Below are positions 1 through 6,900 of a DNA stretch of 64,000 bases, one piece after another. The position numbers and the translations under genes are program-made. Positions within the stretch are counted from its first letter, which is position 1; each line of letters begins with the position of its first letter. Origin of the DNA: Catenulispora sp. GP43 (GTDB lineage: Bacteria > Actinomycetota > Actinomycetes > Streptomycetales > Catenulisporaceae); contig NZ_JBGCCT010000006.1 in assembly GCF_041260665.1 (NCBI RefSeq), positions 186,001 to 250,000 on the forward strand, read 5' to 3'. The notes under the pieces were generated by a model. The model was not told the DNA's origin, did no database searches, and saw only the letters and a program-made list of their open reading frames with translations.

Positions 1-736
1 AGCGCACCGCGGCCTCGAACGTCGCGCTGCACCTGCCGGCCAGCGAGCCGGCGACGACCAGCGTCGCGCACAGCGCGCCCAGGGTGTTCGACACCGTGTC
101 CTCGCTGCCGTCCAGCCTGCCGTAGCGCAGGACGTGGACGATGTCGTCGTAGGACCACAGCGTCCACACCACGCCGATGCCGATCGCGGCCAGCACCAGG
201 CGCACGCCCCAGCGCAGCGGTCCGGTCGCGGCCAGGCGGGTCTGCGGCAGCAGCGCGATGAACATCTCGACCAGCGCCCAGATCGCGTACCCGGCGAACA
301 GCGCCACCCGCACGGCCAGCGGCCAGCGCCCGCCGGAGCCGGTGATCACATCGCCGCCGGGGGTCAGGGTCGGGCGGGCGGCGACGAACAGCAGCACCAT
401 CACGGTCTGCAGGCCCACCGCCAGCGCCGCCTGGCCCAGCGGCGAGCGGCGGCGGGCCGGGCGCGGGTTCAGCAGGCAGGCCAGCAGCATCAGGAAGCTC
501 AGGGCGGCGGTGCGCACGGTGTCGCCGAGCGCGATCACCGACAGGCCGTCGACGCCGGCGTGGCTCAGCGCGACGGTGCCGGGTGCCAGCAGTGCCAGGG
601 AGAAGCCCTCGCACAGCACGAAGGCCAGGCCGGCCCGGCGGATCGGCCGCCGGGCGCCGCGCCGTTCGCTGGCGAACGCCCAGGCGGCCAGCGCCACCAG
701 CACCGCCGCGCCCAGATAGGCGGCGATATCGGACAT
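1..736 (-). CDS. Integral membrane protein, 3' part cut off by the window edge
   Basis: An open frame runs from ATG at 736 off the left edge, 245 codons without a stop. The translation starts MSDIAAYLGAAVLVALAAW and shows about six or seven hydrophobic segments separated by short Arg-rich loops, so it is a polytopic membrane protein. It begins 7 bp after the stop of the metallopeptidase gene, so it is the third gene of an XRE-protease-membrane operon read leftwards. Similar membrane proteins next to XRE/ImmA pairs in streptomycetes are often annotated as putative transporters (MAB_1171c-like); I infer that family from context and topology, not from a decisive motif. Function unknown. Confidence 0.7.
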   Translation of the reverse strand, partial: MSDIAAYLGAAVLVALAAWAFASERRGARRPIRRAGLAFVLCEGFSLALLAPGTVALSHAGVDGLSVIALGDTVRTAALSFLMLLACLLNPRPARRRSPLGQAALAVGLQTVMVLLFVAARPTLTPGGDVITGSGGRWPLAVRVALFAGYAIWALVEMFIALLPQTRLAATGPLRWGVRLVLAAIGIGVVWTLWSYDDIVHVLRYGRLDGSEDTVSNTLGALCATLVVAGSLAGRCSATFEAAVR

Positions 737-742
737 CGTGGC

Positions 743-1258
743 TCAGGACTCGCCGAGGCCGAACATCGTCTCGATCCGCTGGCGCGACGCCTCGGGGCGG
801 GCCAGGGGCGGGCGGCCGCGGGCCACCCGGTGGTGGATCAGCGTCGCGATCAGCTCGGCCTCGCGCTCCTGCGGCTCGGTGTAGACGGTGCGGCCGAGCA
901 CGCTGCGGATCAGCGAGGGGGACAGGTGCGGCAGCAGGGCGCCGACGCCGCCGGTCCCGGCGCCGGCCGCGTCATGCCCGCGCACCAGGTGCGCGGCCTC
1001 ATGCAGCAGGATGTGCCGGCGGTGCACCGAGCTGGTGTCGCTGGAGTAGATGATCAGGTCGGTGCGGGCGGTGGTGACCAGCAGGCCGCAGGGGCGGTCC
1101 GGGCGGGCCGGGACGCCGATCAGCTCGATCGGCCGGCCGCGTTTGCGGGCCAGGGCGGCGATGAAGGACTCGGCGTCGAACGGGTCCGGCAGGTCCAGCC
1201 GGTCCACCAAGGCCTGGCACCTTCGCCACAGTTTGGTCCGGCCGTCGCCCGTCCCCAC
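743..1258 (-). CDS. ImmA/IrrE-family metallopeptidase
   Basis: The 171-residue protein has the zinc-protease signature HEAAH near residue 90 (in LLHEAAHLVRGHD), the two His and Glu expected of a COG2856 ImmA/IrrE peptidase, followed by a Glu-rich helix (EPQEREAELIATLIHH) that can supply the third ligand. In characterised members (ImmA of ICEBs1, IrrE of Deinococcus) the peptidase cleaves a partner XRE repressor. Here an XRE gene lies 44 bp upstream on the same strand, which fits that pairing. The start is GTG or ATG at 1258 (MGTGDGRTKLWRR). Family call is firm; the substrate is inferred. Confidence 0.85.
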   Translation of the reverse strand: MGTGDGRTKLWRRCQALVDRLDLPDPFDAESFIAALARKRGRPIELIGVPARPDRPCGLLVTTARTDLIIYSSDTSSVHRRHILLHEAAHLVRGHDAAGAGTGGVGALLPHLSPSLIRSVLGRTVYTEPQEREAELIATLIHHRVARGRPPLARPEASRQRIETMFGLGES

Positions 1259-1302
1259 AGCCCACCTCTTCCACGCCTCCTGGCGTCGCCGGATGACCGA
1301 CG

Positions 1303-1791
1303 TCAGTCTTCTTCCGAGCCGCCCCTGCCCTGCTGCGCCGTGCGGGCCTTCTCCTCGTGCCGTACCAGGACGTCGATCATGTCGTTGAGCGTGTCGATGC
1401 CCTCCGGGGACAACGTCAGGGCCCGCAGCGCGACGTTGCGCACGCCGGCGTCGCGCAGCACGCCGAGCAGCTCCAGTTCCCGGGCGATGGCAGTACTCTG
1501 ATCATCGTCGAAAAAATAGGCTACCGGGACTTCGAAGAACTGCGCCAGGGCTTCCAGATGTCGCATTGTGGGGTTGTCCCTGCGACCGGTGCGCAGTTGC
1601 CACAAATAGGTCGCCGAGAAGCTCTCCCCGGTGGCCTCCCGGCACGCCGTGGCCACCTCGTCGTTGCTGAACAACTCCCGGTTGGGCCGCCGCACCGTCT
1701 GGAAGAGGATGTCGATCTTCTCCGCCAGCGTCCGGCGGCCGCCCGGCCCGTCATGTGCCACCCCGTCGACCCCCTCAATGCCTGCCCCCAC
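1303..1791 (-). CDS. XRE-family helix-turn-helix repressor
   Basis: A 162-residue protein with an N-terminal HTH region at about residues 35-90 (FSNDEVATACREATGESFSA then LWQLRTGRRDNPTMRHLEALAQFFEVPVAYFF), the usual layout of actinobacterial XRE proteins that precede an ImmA-like protease. The C-terminal half is a helical extension. It is the first gene of the minus-strand XRE-protease-membrane operon and is transcribed divergently from the repeat protein at 1943, so that gene is the natural candidate target. MGAGIEG at 1791 is the longest start; a later start near TLAEKIDILF would still keep the HTH. Confidence 0.85.
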   Translation of the reverse strand: MGAGIEGVDGVAHDGPGGRRTLAEKIDILFQTVRRPNRELFSNDEVATACREATGESFSATYLWQLRTGRRDNPTMRHLEALAQFFEVPVAYFFDDDQSTAIARELELLGVLRDAGVRNVALRALTLSPEGIDTLNDMIDVLVRHEEKARTAQQGRGGSEED

Positions 1792-1855
1792 GAGCCCGAA
1801 ATCGCTTCCATGTTAATCGACCGGGCGTCAGCCGTCGTGGACGGGACTTGAGGTC

Positions 1856-1884
1856 TTGTCAGCCAGAATGAATTGTTCTAAGTT
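1856..1884 (+). promoter_or_regulatory. Sigma70-type promoter for the repeat-protein gene
   Basis: TTGTCA at 1856-1861 and TAAGTT at 1879-1884 are separated by exactly 17 bp and fit the actinobacterial TTGNNN / TANNNT pattern. Transcription would begin near 1891 and give a leader of about 52 nt before ATG 1943. No other reading frame crosses this stretch convincingly. Confidence 0.6.
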
Positions 1885-1920
1885 CCCCAACGGGTCAGAC
1901 CGCTGACTCATTCCTTGATC

Positions 1921-1936
1921 CCTCCCAACCTGGAGG
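1921..1936 (+). promoter_or_regulatory. Shine-Dalgarno of the repeat gene within a small hairpin
   Basis: GGAGG at 1932-1936 sits 6 nt before ATG 1943, a strong ribosome site. CCTCC at 1921-1925 is its exact complement with a 6-nt loop, so the leader can fold and hide the site. A second small stem, GTCAG (1894-1898) with CTGAC (1903-1907), lies just upstream. Translational control is inferred. Confidence 0.4.
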
Positions 1937-1942
1937 TCGTTC

Positions 1943-2416
1943 ATGCCCACCGCAAACGTCCGCGAGCCCGTTCGCAACGTACGCGACGTGCTCAGGAGCA
2001 ACGTGCGTGACACGCTGCGCAGCACCAATGTGCGCGACACGCTCCGCAGCACCAACGTGCGCGACACCCTGCGCGCCGCCAACCTGCGCGACGTCAAGTG
2101 CAACGTCCGCGAGCCGCTCAAGCGCAACGTCCGCGACTCGCTCAAGGCCAAGCTGATCGCCTCGGCGGACGCCGACAAGGTGATCAGCAACAAGCTGATC
2201 GCTTCCGCCGACGCGGACAAGGTGATCAGCGCCAAGCTGATCGCGTCCGCGGACGCCGACAAGGTCATCAGCAACAAGATCATCGCCTCGGCCGACGCGG
2301 ACAAGGTGATCAGCAACAAGCTGATCGCTTCTGCGGACGCGGACAAGGTGATCAGCGCCAAGCTGATCGCTTCCGCCGACGCCGACAAGGTCATCAGCAA
2401 CAAGCTGATCGCTTAG
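1943..2416 (+). CDS. Two-part tandem-repeat protein of unknown function
   Basis: The 157-residue product is repeats from end to end. Residues 5-69 hold eight N-[VL]-R-[DE] units (at 5, 12, 20, 29, 38, 47, 54, 62) spaced 7-9 residues, typically NVRDTLRST. Residues 70-153 are six units of KLIASADADKVIS[NA], ending with a partial KLIA before the stop. The protein has no Gly, His, Gln, Phe, Trp or Tyr and a single Cys at 53. There is no signal peptide or membrane segment. Codon third positions in the repeats are nearly all G/C on this strand, and the copies differ mostly by synonymous changes, so it is a genuine, selected protein. The start is fixed by GGAGG at 1932-1936. It is divergent from an XRE/ImmA-type pair. 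I do not recognise the family. Confidence 0.85.
   Translation: MPTANVREPVRNVRDVLRSNVRDTLRSTNVRDTLRSTNVRDTLRAANLRDVKCNVREPLKRNVRDSLKAKLIASADADKVISNKLIASADADKVISAKLIASADADKVISNKIIASADADKVISNKLIASADADKVISAKLIASADADKVISNKLIA
2150..2413 (+). repeat. Six 42-bp tandem units plus a 12-bp partial unit
   Basis: Contiguous in-frame units encode KLIASADADKVISN or ...ISA, with one L-to-I change in unit four. The Ala, Ser and Val codons vary between copies (for example Ser is TCG, TCC, TCC, TCG, TCT, TCC), so the DNA copies have diverged while the peptide has not. The last residue alternates N, A, N, N, A, N. No spacers, so not CRISPR. Confidence 0.95.
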
Positions 2417-2426
2417 TACAACCTGT

Positions 2427-2467
2427 GAGCCTTCGGCTCCACGCGCGGACCCCGGAGATCCTCCGGG
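2427..2467 (+). terminator. Double hairpin after the repeat gene
   Basis: Two inverted repeats follow the stop codon: GAGCC (2427-2431) with GGCTC (2435-2439), and a perfect CCCGGAG (2451-2457) with CTCCGGG (2461-2467), each with a 3-nt loop. There is no T tract, as is usual in high-GC actinomycetes. They could also lie inside a small downstream frame starting at GTG 2425. Confidence 0.45.
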
Positions 2468-2654
2468 CCCTCAACTCCGGGTTCCGCGCCCAGCACGGAA
2501 ACGTCTACCGCGTCATCGAACGCGATTTGAGGAAGCACGTCGTGCGTCGGCCACCGCGTCACGACAGCTGGCGTGAATGTCATCGCGTCAATCGATTCAC
2601 TCCAGTTTACAGCGGGCGTGCGGACCAGTAAGGTCGAGGCCTGATGGAGCCGTG

Positions 2655-3617
2655 ATGACGTCAGGGGGCGGATCGACATCCATGACTGAACGCGCGACTC
2701 TGCGGCACCGCAGGATCGGGGCCGCGTTACGGGCGCACCGGGTGGACGCGGGCCTCACGCTGGAGCGGGTGGCCCACCGGCTCACCCCGGCCGACGCCAT
2801 GTCCGCGGCCAAGATCTCCCGGATCGAGAACGGCCAGTACGCCGTCAACCCGCACGACGTGCGGGCCCTGTGCCGCGTGTACGAGCTGGACGCCGCGCTC
2901 ACCGACGAACTGGTCGAGCAGGCCTCGCAGGCGCTGCGCCGCACCTGGTGGCAGGAGGGCGAGGCCGGGGCGCTGCCGGCCCCGTTCCAGCGCTACCTGG
3001 AGTACGAGGACACGTGCGTCGCGCTGGACGTGTTCGCGCCGGTGTTCGTCCCGGACATCCTGCAGACCGCCGCGTACACCAGGATGCTGATAGCCGGGCT
3101 GTGGCCGGACAAGAACCCCGGCGAGCGCCAGGCGCTGGCCTCGGTGCTGACCCGGCGGCAGAGCCGGCTGGCGGTCGAGGCCGGGCCGCGGGTGCAGGTC
3201 GTGCTCGACGCGCACGCGGTGCTGCGCAGCTGGGGCGACCGGTCGGTCGCGGTGCGGCAGGCGGCGTACCTGCTGGAGGTGTCGCGGCATCCGCGCACCG
3301 AGGTGCGGGTCATCCCCGACGGCCGGGTCTATCCCGGCGCGCACACCGGGTTCACGCTGATGACGCTGGGTTCCGGCGACCAGCAGAGCAAGCCGGGCAA
3401 GCAGGTCAAGCAGGTCAGGCAGAGCCCGACGGCGGCCAAGCCGGCCGAGCACGTGGGGTTCGTCGGCGGCGTCGTCGGCTGGTGCCTGGTCGACGGCGGC
3501 GACGAGATCGACCGGTACACGTTCACCTTCCAGCAGCAGCGCGCAGCCGCGCTCGGCCCCGAGGAGACCCGCAGATGGCTGCGGCTGGCGATCAAGAGCA
3601 TGGGCGGCGTGGGATGA
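2655..3617 (+). CDS. XRE-family regulator with DUF5753 (Scr1-like) domain
   Basis: The N-terminal third is an XRE helix-turn-helix (IGAALRAHRVDAGLTLERVA ... AKISRIENGQYAV), followed by the ligand-binding-like DUF5753 region (VFVPDILQTAAYTRMLI ... YLLEVSRHPRTEVRVIP). This architecture is very common in streptomycete cluster regulators. A Lys/Gln-rich insert (SKPGKQVKQVRQ) precedes the C-terminal strand region. ATG 2655 has GGAG at 2645-2648; ATG 2682 (MTERATL) is an alternative. A TTA leucine codon occurs at 2727-2729, rare in this GC-rich sequence. The stop overlaps the ATG of the next gene, so regulator and condensation-domain protein are translationally coupled. Confidence 0.85.
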   Translation: MTSGGGSTSMTERATLRHRRIGAALRAHRVDAGLTLERVAHRLTPADAMSAAKISRIENGQYAVNPHDVRALCRVYELDAALTDELVEQASQALRRTWWQEGEAGALPAPFQRYLEYEDTCVALDVFAPVFVPDILQTAAYTRMLIAGLWPDKNPGERQALASVLTRRQSRLAVEAGPRVQVVLDAHAVLRSWGDRSVAVRQAAYLLEVSRHPRTEVRVIPDGRVYPGAHTGFTLMTLGSGDQQSKPGKQVKQVRQSPTAAKPAEHVGFVGGVVGWCLVDGGDEIDRYTFTFQQQRAAALGPEETRRWLRLAIKSMGGVG

Positions 3618-5041
3618 CGGCTTCTGCGATGTCTGCGGCTTCCTCATCGGAGGCACCCTTGTTCGCCGCCGGCCGGACCATCGAGGTGCCCTTCGCCGGC
3701 GAGGGCGCCGGCAGCGGCGGCCTGAACTGGGGCCAGCAGCACATCCTCGGCGCGATCCGGAACCTCGGCTCGTCGATGAACATGTGCGCGGTGCGAGAGC
3801 TGTCGGCGACGGCCACGGTAGAGGACTTCGCCGACGAGCTCCGCTTCTACCTGAACCGCTTCCAGGCCATGCGGACCCTGCTGCGCTTCCCACCGGATGG
3901 CCCGCCGATCCAGATCGTGCACGCCACCGGCACCGCCCCGCTGCGGATCCTGGACCTGGCCGAGGACGCCGACCCGGCCGCCGCCGTCGCGGCACTGGTC
4001 GCCGAGCACGAACAGCGCTCCTTCGACGACGAGCGCGAGTACCCGATCCGCATGGTCCTGCTGCGGCGCTCAGGGGTCCTGACGCACCTGCTGACCGTGC
4101 TGAGCCACTTCGCCACCGACGGCGCGGGCGCCTTCGCGATGTACGAGGACTACCTGCGCCGCGACCCGGTGACGGGCCTGGCGCGCGGTCCGGCGCCGAC
4201 CCACCCGCTGGACCTGACGGCCCAGCAGGCCACCCCCGCCGGACGGAGGCAGAGCGATGCGTCGCTGCGCTACTGGGAGAAGCAGCTGGCCGCGTTGCCG
4301 AGAAGACGACCGACCGCGGCGGTGCCCGAACCCGGATCCCGCTACCGCCGGGCCACGCTGCGGTCGGTTCCCCTGTCGCGGGGCGCGACACGCATCGCGC
4401 ACCGCCTGGACTGCGATGTCAGCGCGGTGCTGCTCGGCCTGTTCGCCACCGCGCTGGCCCGCCTGACCGGCGACCGCCCGACAGCCGCGCAGATGCTGGT
4501 CAGCAACCGCTTCCGCCCCGGCATGGCCGACATCGTCGGCAACGTCAGCCAGAGCGGCCTGTTCGTGGTCGACGTCGCCGACGCGACGGTCGACGAGGTG
4601 ATCGAACGGGCCCAGCGAGCGGTGACGCGCACCTATAAGTACGCGTACTTCGACCTGGAGCAGTGGAAGGCCCTGCTGGCGGACGCCGAACGCGAACGCG
4701 GCGAGGAACTGGCGCTGTGCTACTACAACGACCGCCCCTCGCAGCGCGGCGGCACGGCGCCGGGCACGCAGCCGAGCACCGAGGCGGTGAACTCGGCGGA
4801 GCAGGGCCAGATCACCTGGACCGAGCTGCCGTTCTTCAACGAGCACCTCATGGTCACCATCGACAACGTCCCCGACGACGACGAGGCGATCACGGTGCTG
4901 GTCTCGGCCGACACCTGGCACGTCTCGTGCGAGGAGATGGAGATGCTCGCGCGCACGATGGAGGCGCTGGCGGTCGCGGCGGCTTGCGATGCGGGGACGG
5001 CGAGCGGGGTGACGGCGGCGGTCGCCGACTCTGTGGGGTGA
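3614..5041 (+). CDS. Stand-alone condensation-domain protein (C1)
   Basis: A 475-residue protein with the NRPS condensation / PapA-type acyltransferase fold. The active-site motif reads SHFATDG around residue 165: the second, catalytic His and the DG are kept while the first His of HHxxxDG is Ser. Downstream blocks VSNRFRP and LALCYYNDR match the same positions in the protein at 6901-8256, so the two are paralogues. No carrier or adenylation domain is attached. ATG 3614 overlaps the preceding stop (ATGA). A role in acyl or aminoacyl transfer between free ACPs, or ester formation, is inferred. Confidence 0.75.
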   Translation: MTASAMSAASSSEAPLFAAGRTIEVPFAGEGAGSGGLNWGQQHILGAIRNLGSSMNMCAVRELSATATVEDFADELRFYLNRFQAMRTLLRFPPDGPPIQIVHATGTAPLRILDLAEDADPAAAVAALVAEHEQRSFDDEREYPIRMVLLRRSGVLTHLLTVLSHFATDGAGAFAMYEDYLRRDPVTGLARGPAPTHPLDLTAQQATPAGRRQSDASLRYWEKQLAALPRRRPTAAVPEPGSRYRRATLRSVPLSRGATRIAHRLDCDVSAVLLGLFATALARLTGDRPTAAQMLVSNRFRPGMADIVGNVSQSGLFVVDVADATVDEVIERAQRAVTRTYKYAYFDLEQWKALLADAERERGEELALCYYNDRPSQRGGTAPGTQPSTEAVNSAEQGQITWTELPFFNEHLMVTIDNVPDDDEAITVLVSADTWHVSCEEMEMLARTMEALAVAAACDAGTASGVTAAVADSVG

Positions 5042-5076
5042 GTCGGCGGCGGGCCCGCCTCAGTGATACTGCCCGG

Positions 5077-5586
5077 ATGACGGTTCGCCTCGCCTGCCCC
5101 GCCGACCTCCCCGGCTTCCTCACCCTGGCCGCCCAGGTCGAGCCCTGGTTCGGCCCCATGGTCGACGACCTCGGCTTCCACGCCGCAGTCGGTCGGAACA
5201 TCGACCGCGGCACCGCGCTCGTCGCCGTGGCACCCTCCGGCCCGGATCTGCTCGGCGGGCTGCTGTTCGGCGCTCGGCCGCCGCGGCACCACATCCGCTG
5301 GCTCGTGGTCTCCGAAGCGGCGCGCGGGCAGGGCGTCGGCCGTGCGCCGGTGGACGAAGCGGTGCGCAGGTTCGTGCGCTGCGATGGCACGCTCGAGGTC
5401 GAGACCTTCGGTGCCGACCACCCCGGTGCCGCGGTCAGCGGCGCGCGGGTGTTCTACGAGCGGCTCGGCTTCAGCCCTGCCGAGCCCGCTCCTGTCGGGC
5501 CGGAGGGCGGTTCGCGGCAGGTCTACCGCCGGCCTGTGGACCAGCCCGAACAGCGGCCACACCGGTCCGGATGCCTCCAGCCCTAG
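5077..5586 (+). CDS. GNAT-family N-acetyltransferase
   Basis: The 169-residue product begins MTVRLACPADLPGFLTLA and carries the acetyl-CoA binding motif as ARGQGVGRAPVDEA near residue 92, then the typical ARVFYERLGF block. This is a compact single-domain GNAT. It follows the C1 gene by 35 bp on the same strand and ends in a strong bidirectional hairpin. Its acceptor is unknown; it could acetylate an amine in the cluster product or be unrelated. Confidence 0.75.
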   Translation: MTVRLACPADLPGFLTLAAQVEPWFGPMVDDLGFHAAVGRNIDRGTALVAVAPSGPDLLGGLLFGARPPRHHIRWLVVSEAARGQGVGRAPVDEAVRRFVRCDGTLEVETFGADHPGAAVSGARVFYERLGFSPAEPAPVGPEGGSRQVYRRPVDQPEQRPHRSGCLQP

Positions 5587-5600
5587 GGCACCCGGACCGG
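5562..5600. terminator. Bidirectional terminator between convergent genes
   Basis: CCGGTCCGGATGCC (5562-5575) pairs with GGCACCCGGACCGG (5587-5600) over 14 positions with one mismatch and an 11-nt loop. It covers the 3' end of the GNAT gene and lies just beyond the stop of the minus-strand gene at 5612, so it can stop transcription both ways. Confidence 0.7.
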
Positions 5601-5611
5601 CGCCGCCCCCC

Positions 5612-6874
5612 TCACCCCATCGCCGGCAAGCCGGCGACCTCCAGCAATGTCTCCTGGAACACGTCGAGGATCGCCGCCAGCTTGTCCTGGTCGACGTCGG
5701 GGCGGTTGCAGCGGACGGCCACGTCGATGCGCTCGATGCCGCTGACGATGAAGTAGAAGCCCGGGCCGGTCGCCCGGGCCGGCGTGGCGTACTCCACGCT
5801 GCGGGGCTCCTGCGCGACCGCCGGGGCGAAGCCGGGCGGGGCGAGGATCACGTTGGTGTTGAAGCCTTTGTCGACCGGGGGGTCGGTCTTCTCGAAGTAC
5901 TCCTCGCGGATGTCGACCACGTAGTCGGGGTCGCAGATGGAGTTCTTGAAGGCGTTCAGGGCCTTGCCGTGGACCTTGGCGGCCAGGTCGGCGAAGGTCT
6001 CGGTGCCGTCGAAGTCCAGCAGCATCGGGGCCCACTGCGTCAACGAGGTCACCACGCCGGCCATGCTCGGGTCGAAGCGGTTGGCGGAGATCGCCATCAG
6101 CAGGATCGCCGGGCGCTCCAGGACCGTGCGCAGTGCGTGGTAGTACGCCGCCAGCACGATCGTCGCCGTGCTGACGTCCAGCCGCTCCGCCCCGGTGTGC
6201 GCCGCCTCCAAGGGGATGCCGGTGTGCACTGAGGCGCCGAGCATCGCGGTGTTGGGGGCCGCGACTTCGGGCACGCGCGGCGCTGCCTCCAGCGTCCGCC
6301 GCCAATACCGCTCGGCGGCGCGCAGGCGGAACGCGCCCGCGCCCTGCTGGTCCACGGCCATCGCGATCGGCTGCCCGGCCGGCGGCTCCAGTGCCTCGCC
6401 GGCCAGCAGCGCGTGGAAGTCGTCCTGCAGGATCAGGGCGGCCGCGCCGTCGGCGGCGATGTGGTGCACCACGAGCAGGACCTTCACCGGCCGGCCGTCC
6501 TCGGTGATGGCGAAGGCCCGCCACGGGATCCCGTGGTAGATGTCGAGGACTTCCTGGTACTTGCCGGCCAGCAACGCCGGCAGCTCGGAGATGTCTGCCA
6601 CGCTGTGCTCGACGCGCTCCATGACCTCGGCGGCGTCCCGCGCGCCGAGGAACTGGCGCGGCGAGCCGTCGGCCAGGAACACGTAGTTCGTGCGCAGCGA
6701 TTCGTGCCGCTCGGCCAGCGCCCCCAGCGCCCGCCACACGTCCGGGACGGTGCACTCCTGCCGGATGTCCCACACCACCGGCTGCAGGTTGGCCTCCCAC
6801 AGCCGGTCGGCCGGCAGGCGCTCCACATCGCGATGGACTGATAACTGGCCTATCGTCATCGGGTAGGTTTCCAC
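5612..6874 (-). CDS. Stand-alone condensation-domain protein (C2)
   Basis: About 420 residues with an intact HHxxxDG motif (VVHHIAADGAAALIL), plus the ISANRFDP block seen in the family. It is the most canonical of the three condensation-type proteins in the cluster. I place the start at GTG 6874 because AAAGGAG stands 5 nt upstream; the frame is open further 5' to a TTG but that would run into the preceding gene. It is the last gene of the seven-gene minus operon, 26 bp after C3. It probably joins two carrier-bound substrates or transfers an acyl group; the substrates cannot be read from sequence. Confidence 0.75.
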   Translation of the reverse strand: METYPMTIGQLSVHRDVERLPADRLWEANLQPVVWDIRQECTVPDVWRALGALAERHESLRTNYVFLADGSPRQFLGARDAAEVMERVEHSVADISELPALLAGKYQEVLDIYHGIPWRAFAITEDGRPVKVLLVVHHIAADGAAALILQDDFHALLAGEALEPPAGQPIAMAVDQQGAGAFRLRAAERYWRRTLEAAPRVPEVAAPNTAMLGASVHTGIPLEAAHTGAERLDVSTATIVLAAYYHALRTVLERPAILLMAISANRFDPSMAGVVTSLTQWAPMLLDFDGTETFADLAAKVHGKALNAFKNSICDPDYVVDIREEYFEKTDPPVDKGFNTNVILAPPGFAPAVAQEPRSVEYATPARATGPGFYFIVSGIERIDVAVRCNRPDVDQDKLAAILDVFQETLLEVAGLPAMG

Positions 6875-6900
6875 ACCGGCTCCTTTGTATGTGTGGGCTG

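Noticed and set aside
134-1501. 455-codon plus-strand frame across the XRE/protease operon
   Set aside because: It reads as Gln/His/Arg/Gly-rich sequence without motifs and is antisense to three recognisable minus-strand genes.
1828-2403. 191-codon minus-strand frame with LSASAEAIS repeats
   Set aside because: It is the mirror of the plus-strand repeat gene; the plus frame has the ribosome site, promoter and GC-rich third positions.
2150-2413. CRISPR-like repeat array
   Set aside because: Units are contiguous and in frame with no spacers; they encode a conserved peptide.
1943-2416. Graspetide-type (ATP-grasp) multi-core RiPP precursor
   Set aside because: Repeated Asp/Lys/Ser units are suggestive, but no ATP-grasp, cyclase, radical SAM or dedicated RiPP transporter gene lies nearby; kept only as one option in the finding.
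2413-2679. 88-codon minus-strand frame between the repeat gene and the XRE regulator
   Set aside because: No ribosome site, no recognisable features and weak codon bias; it overlaps the next gene's start region.
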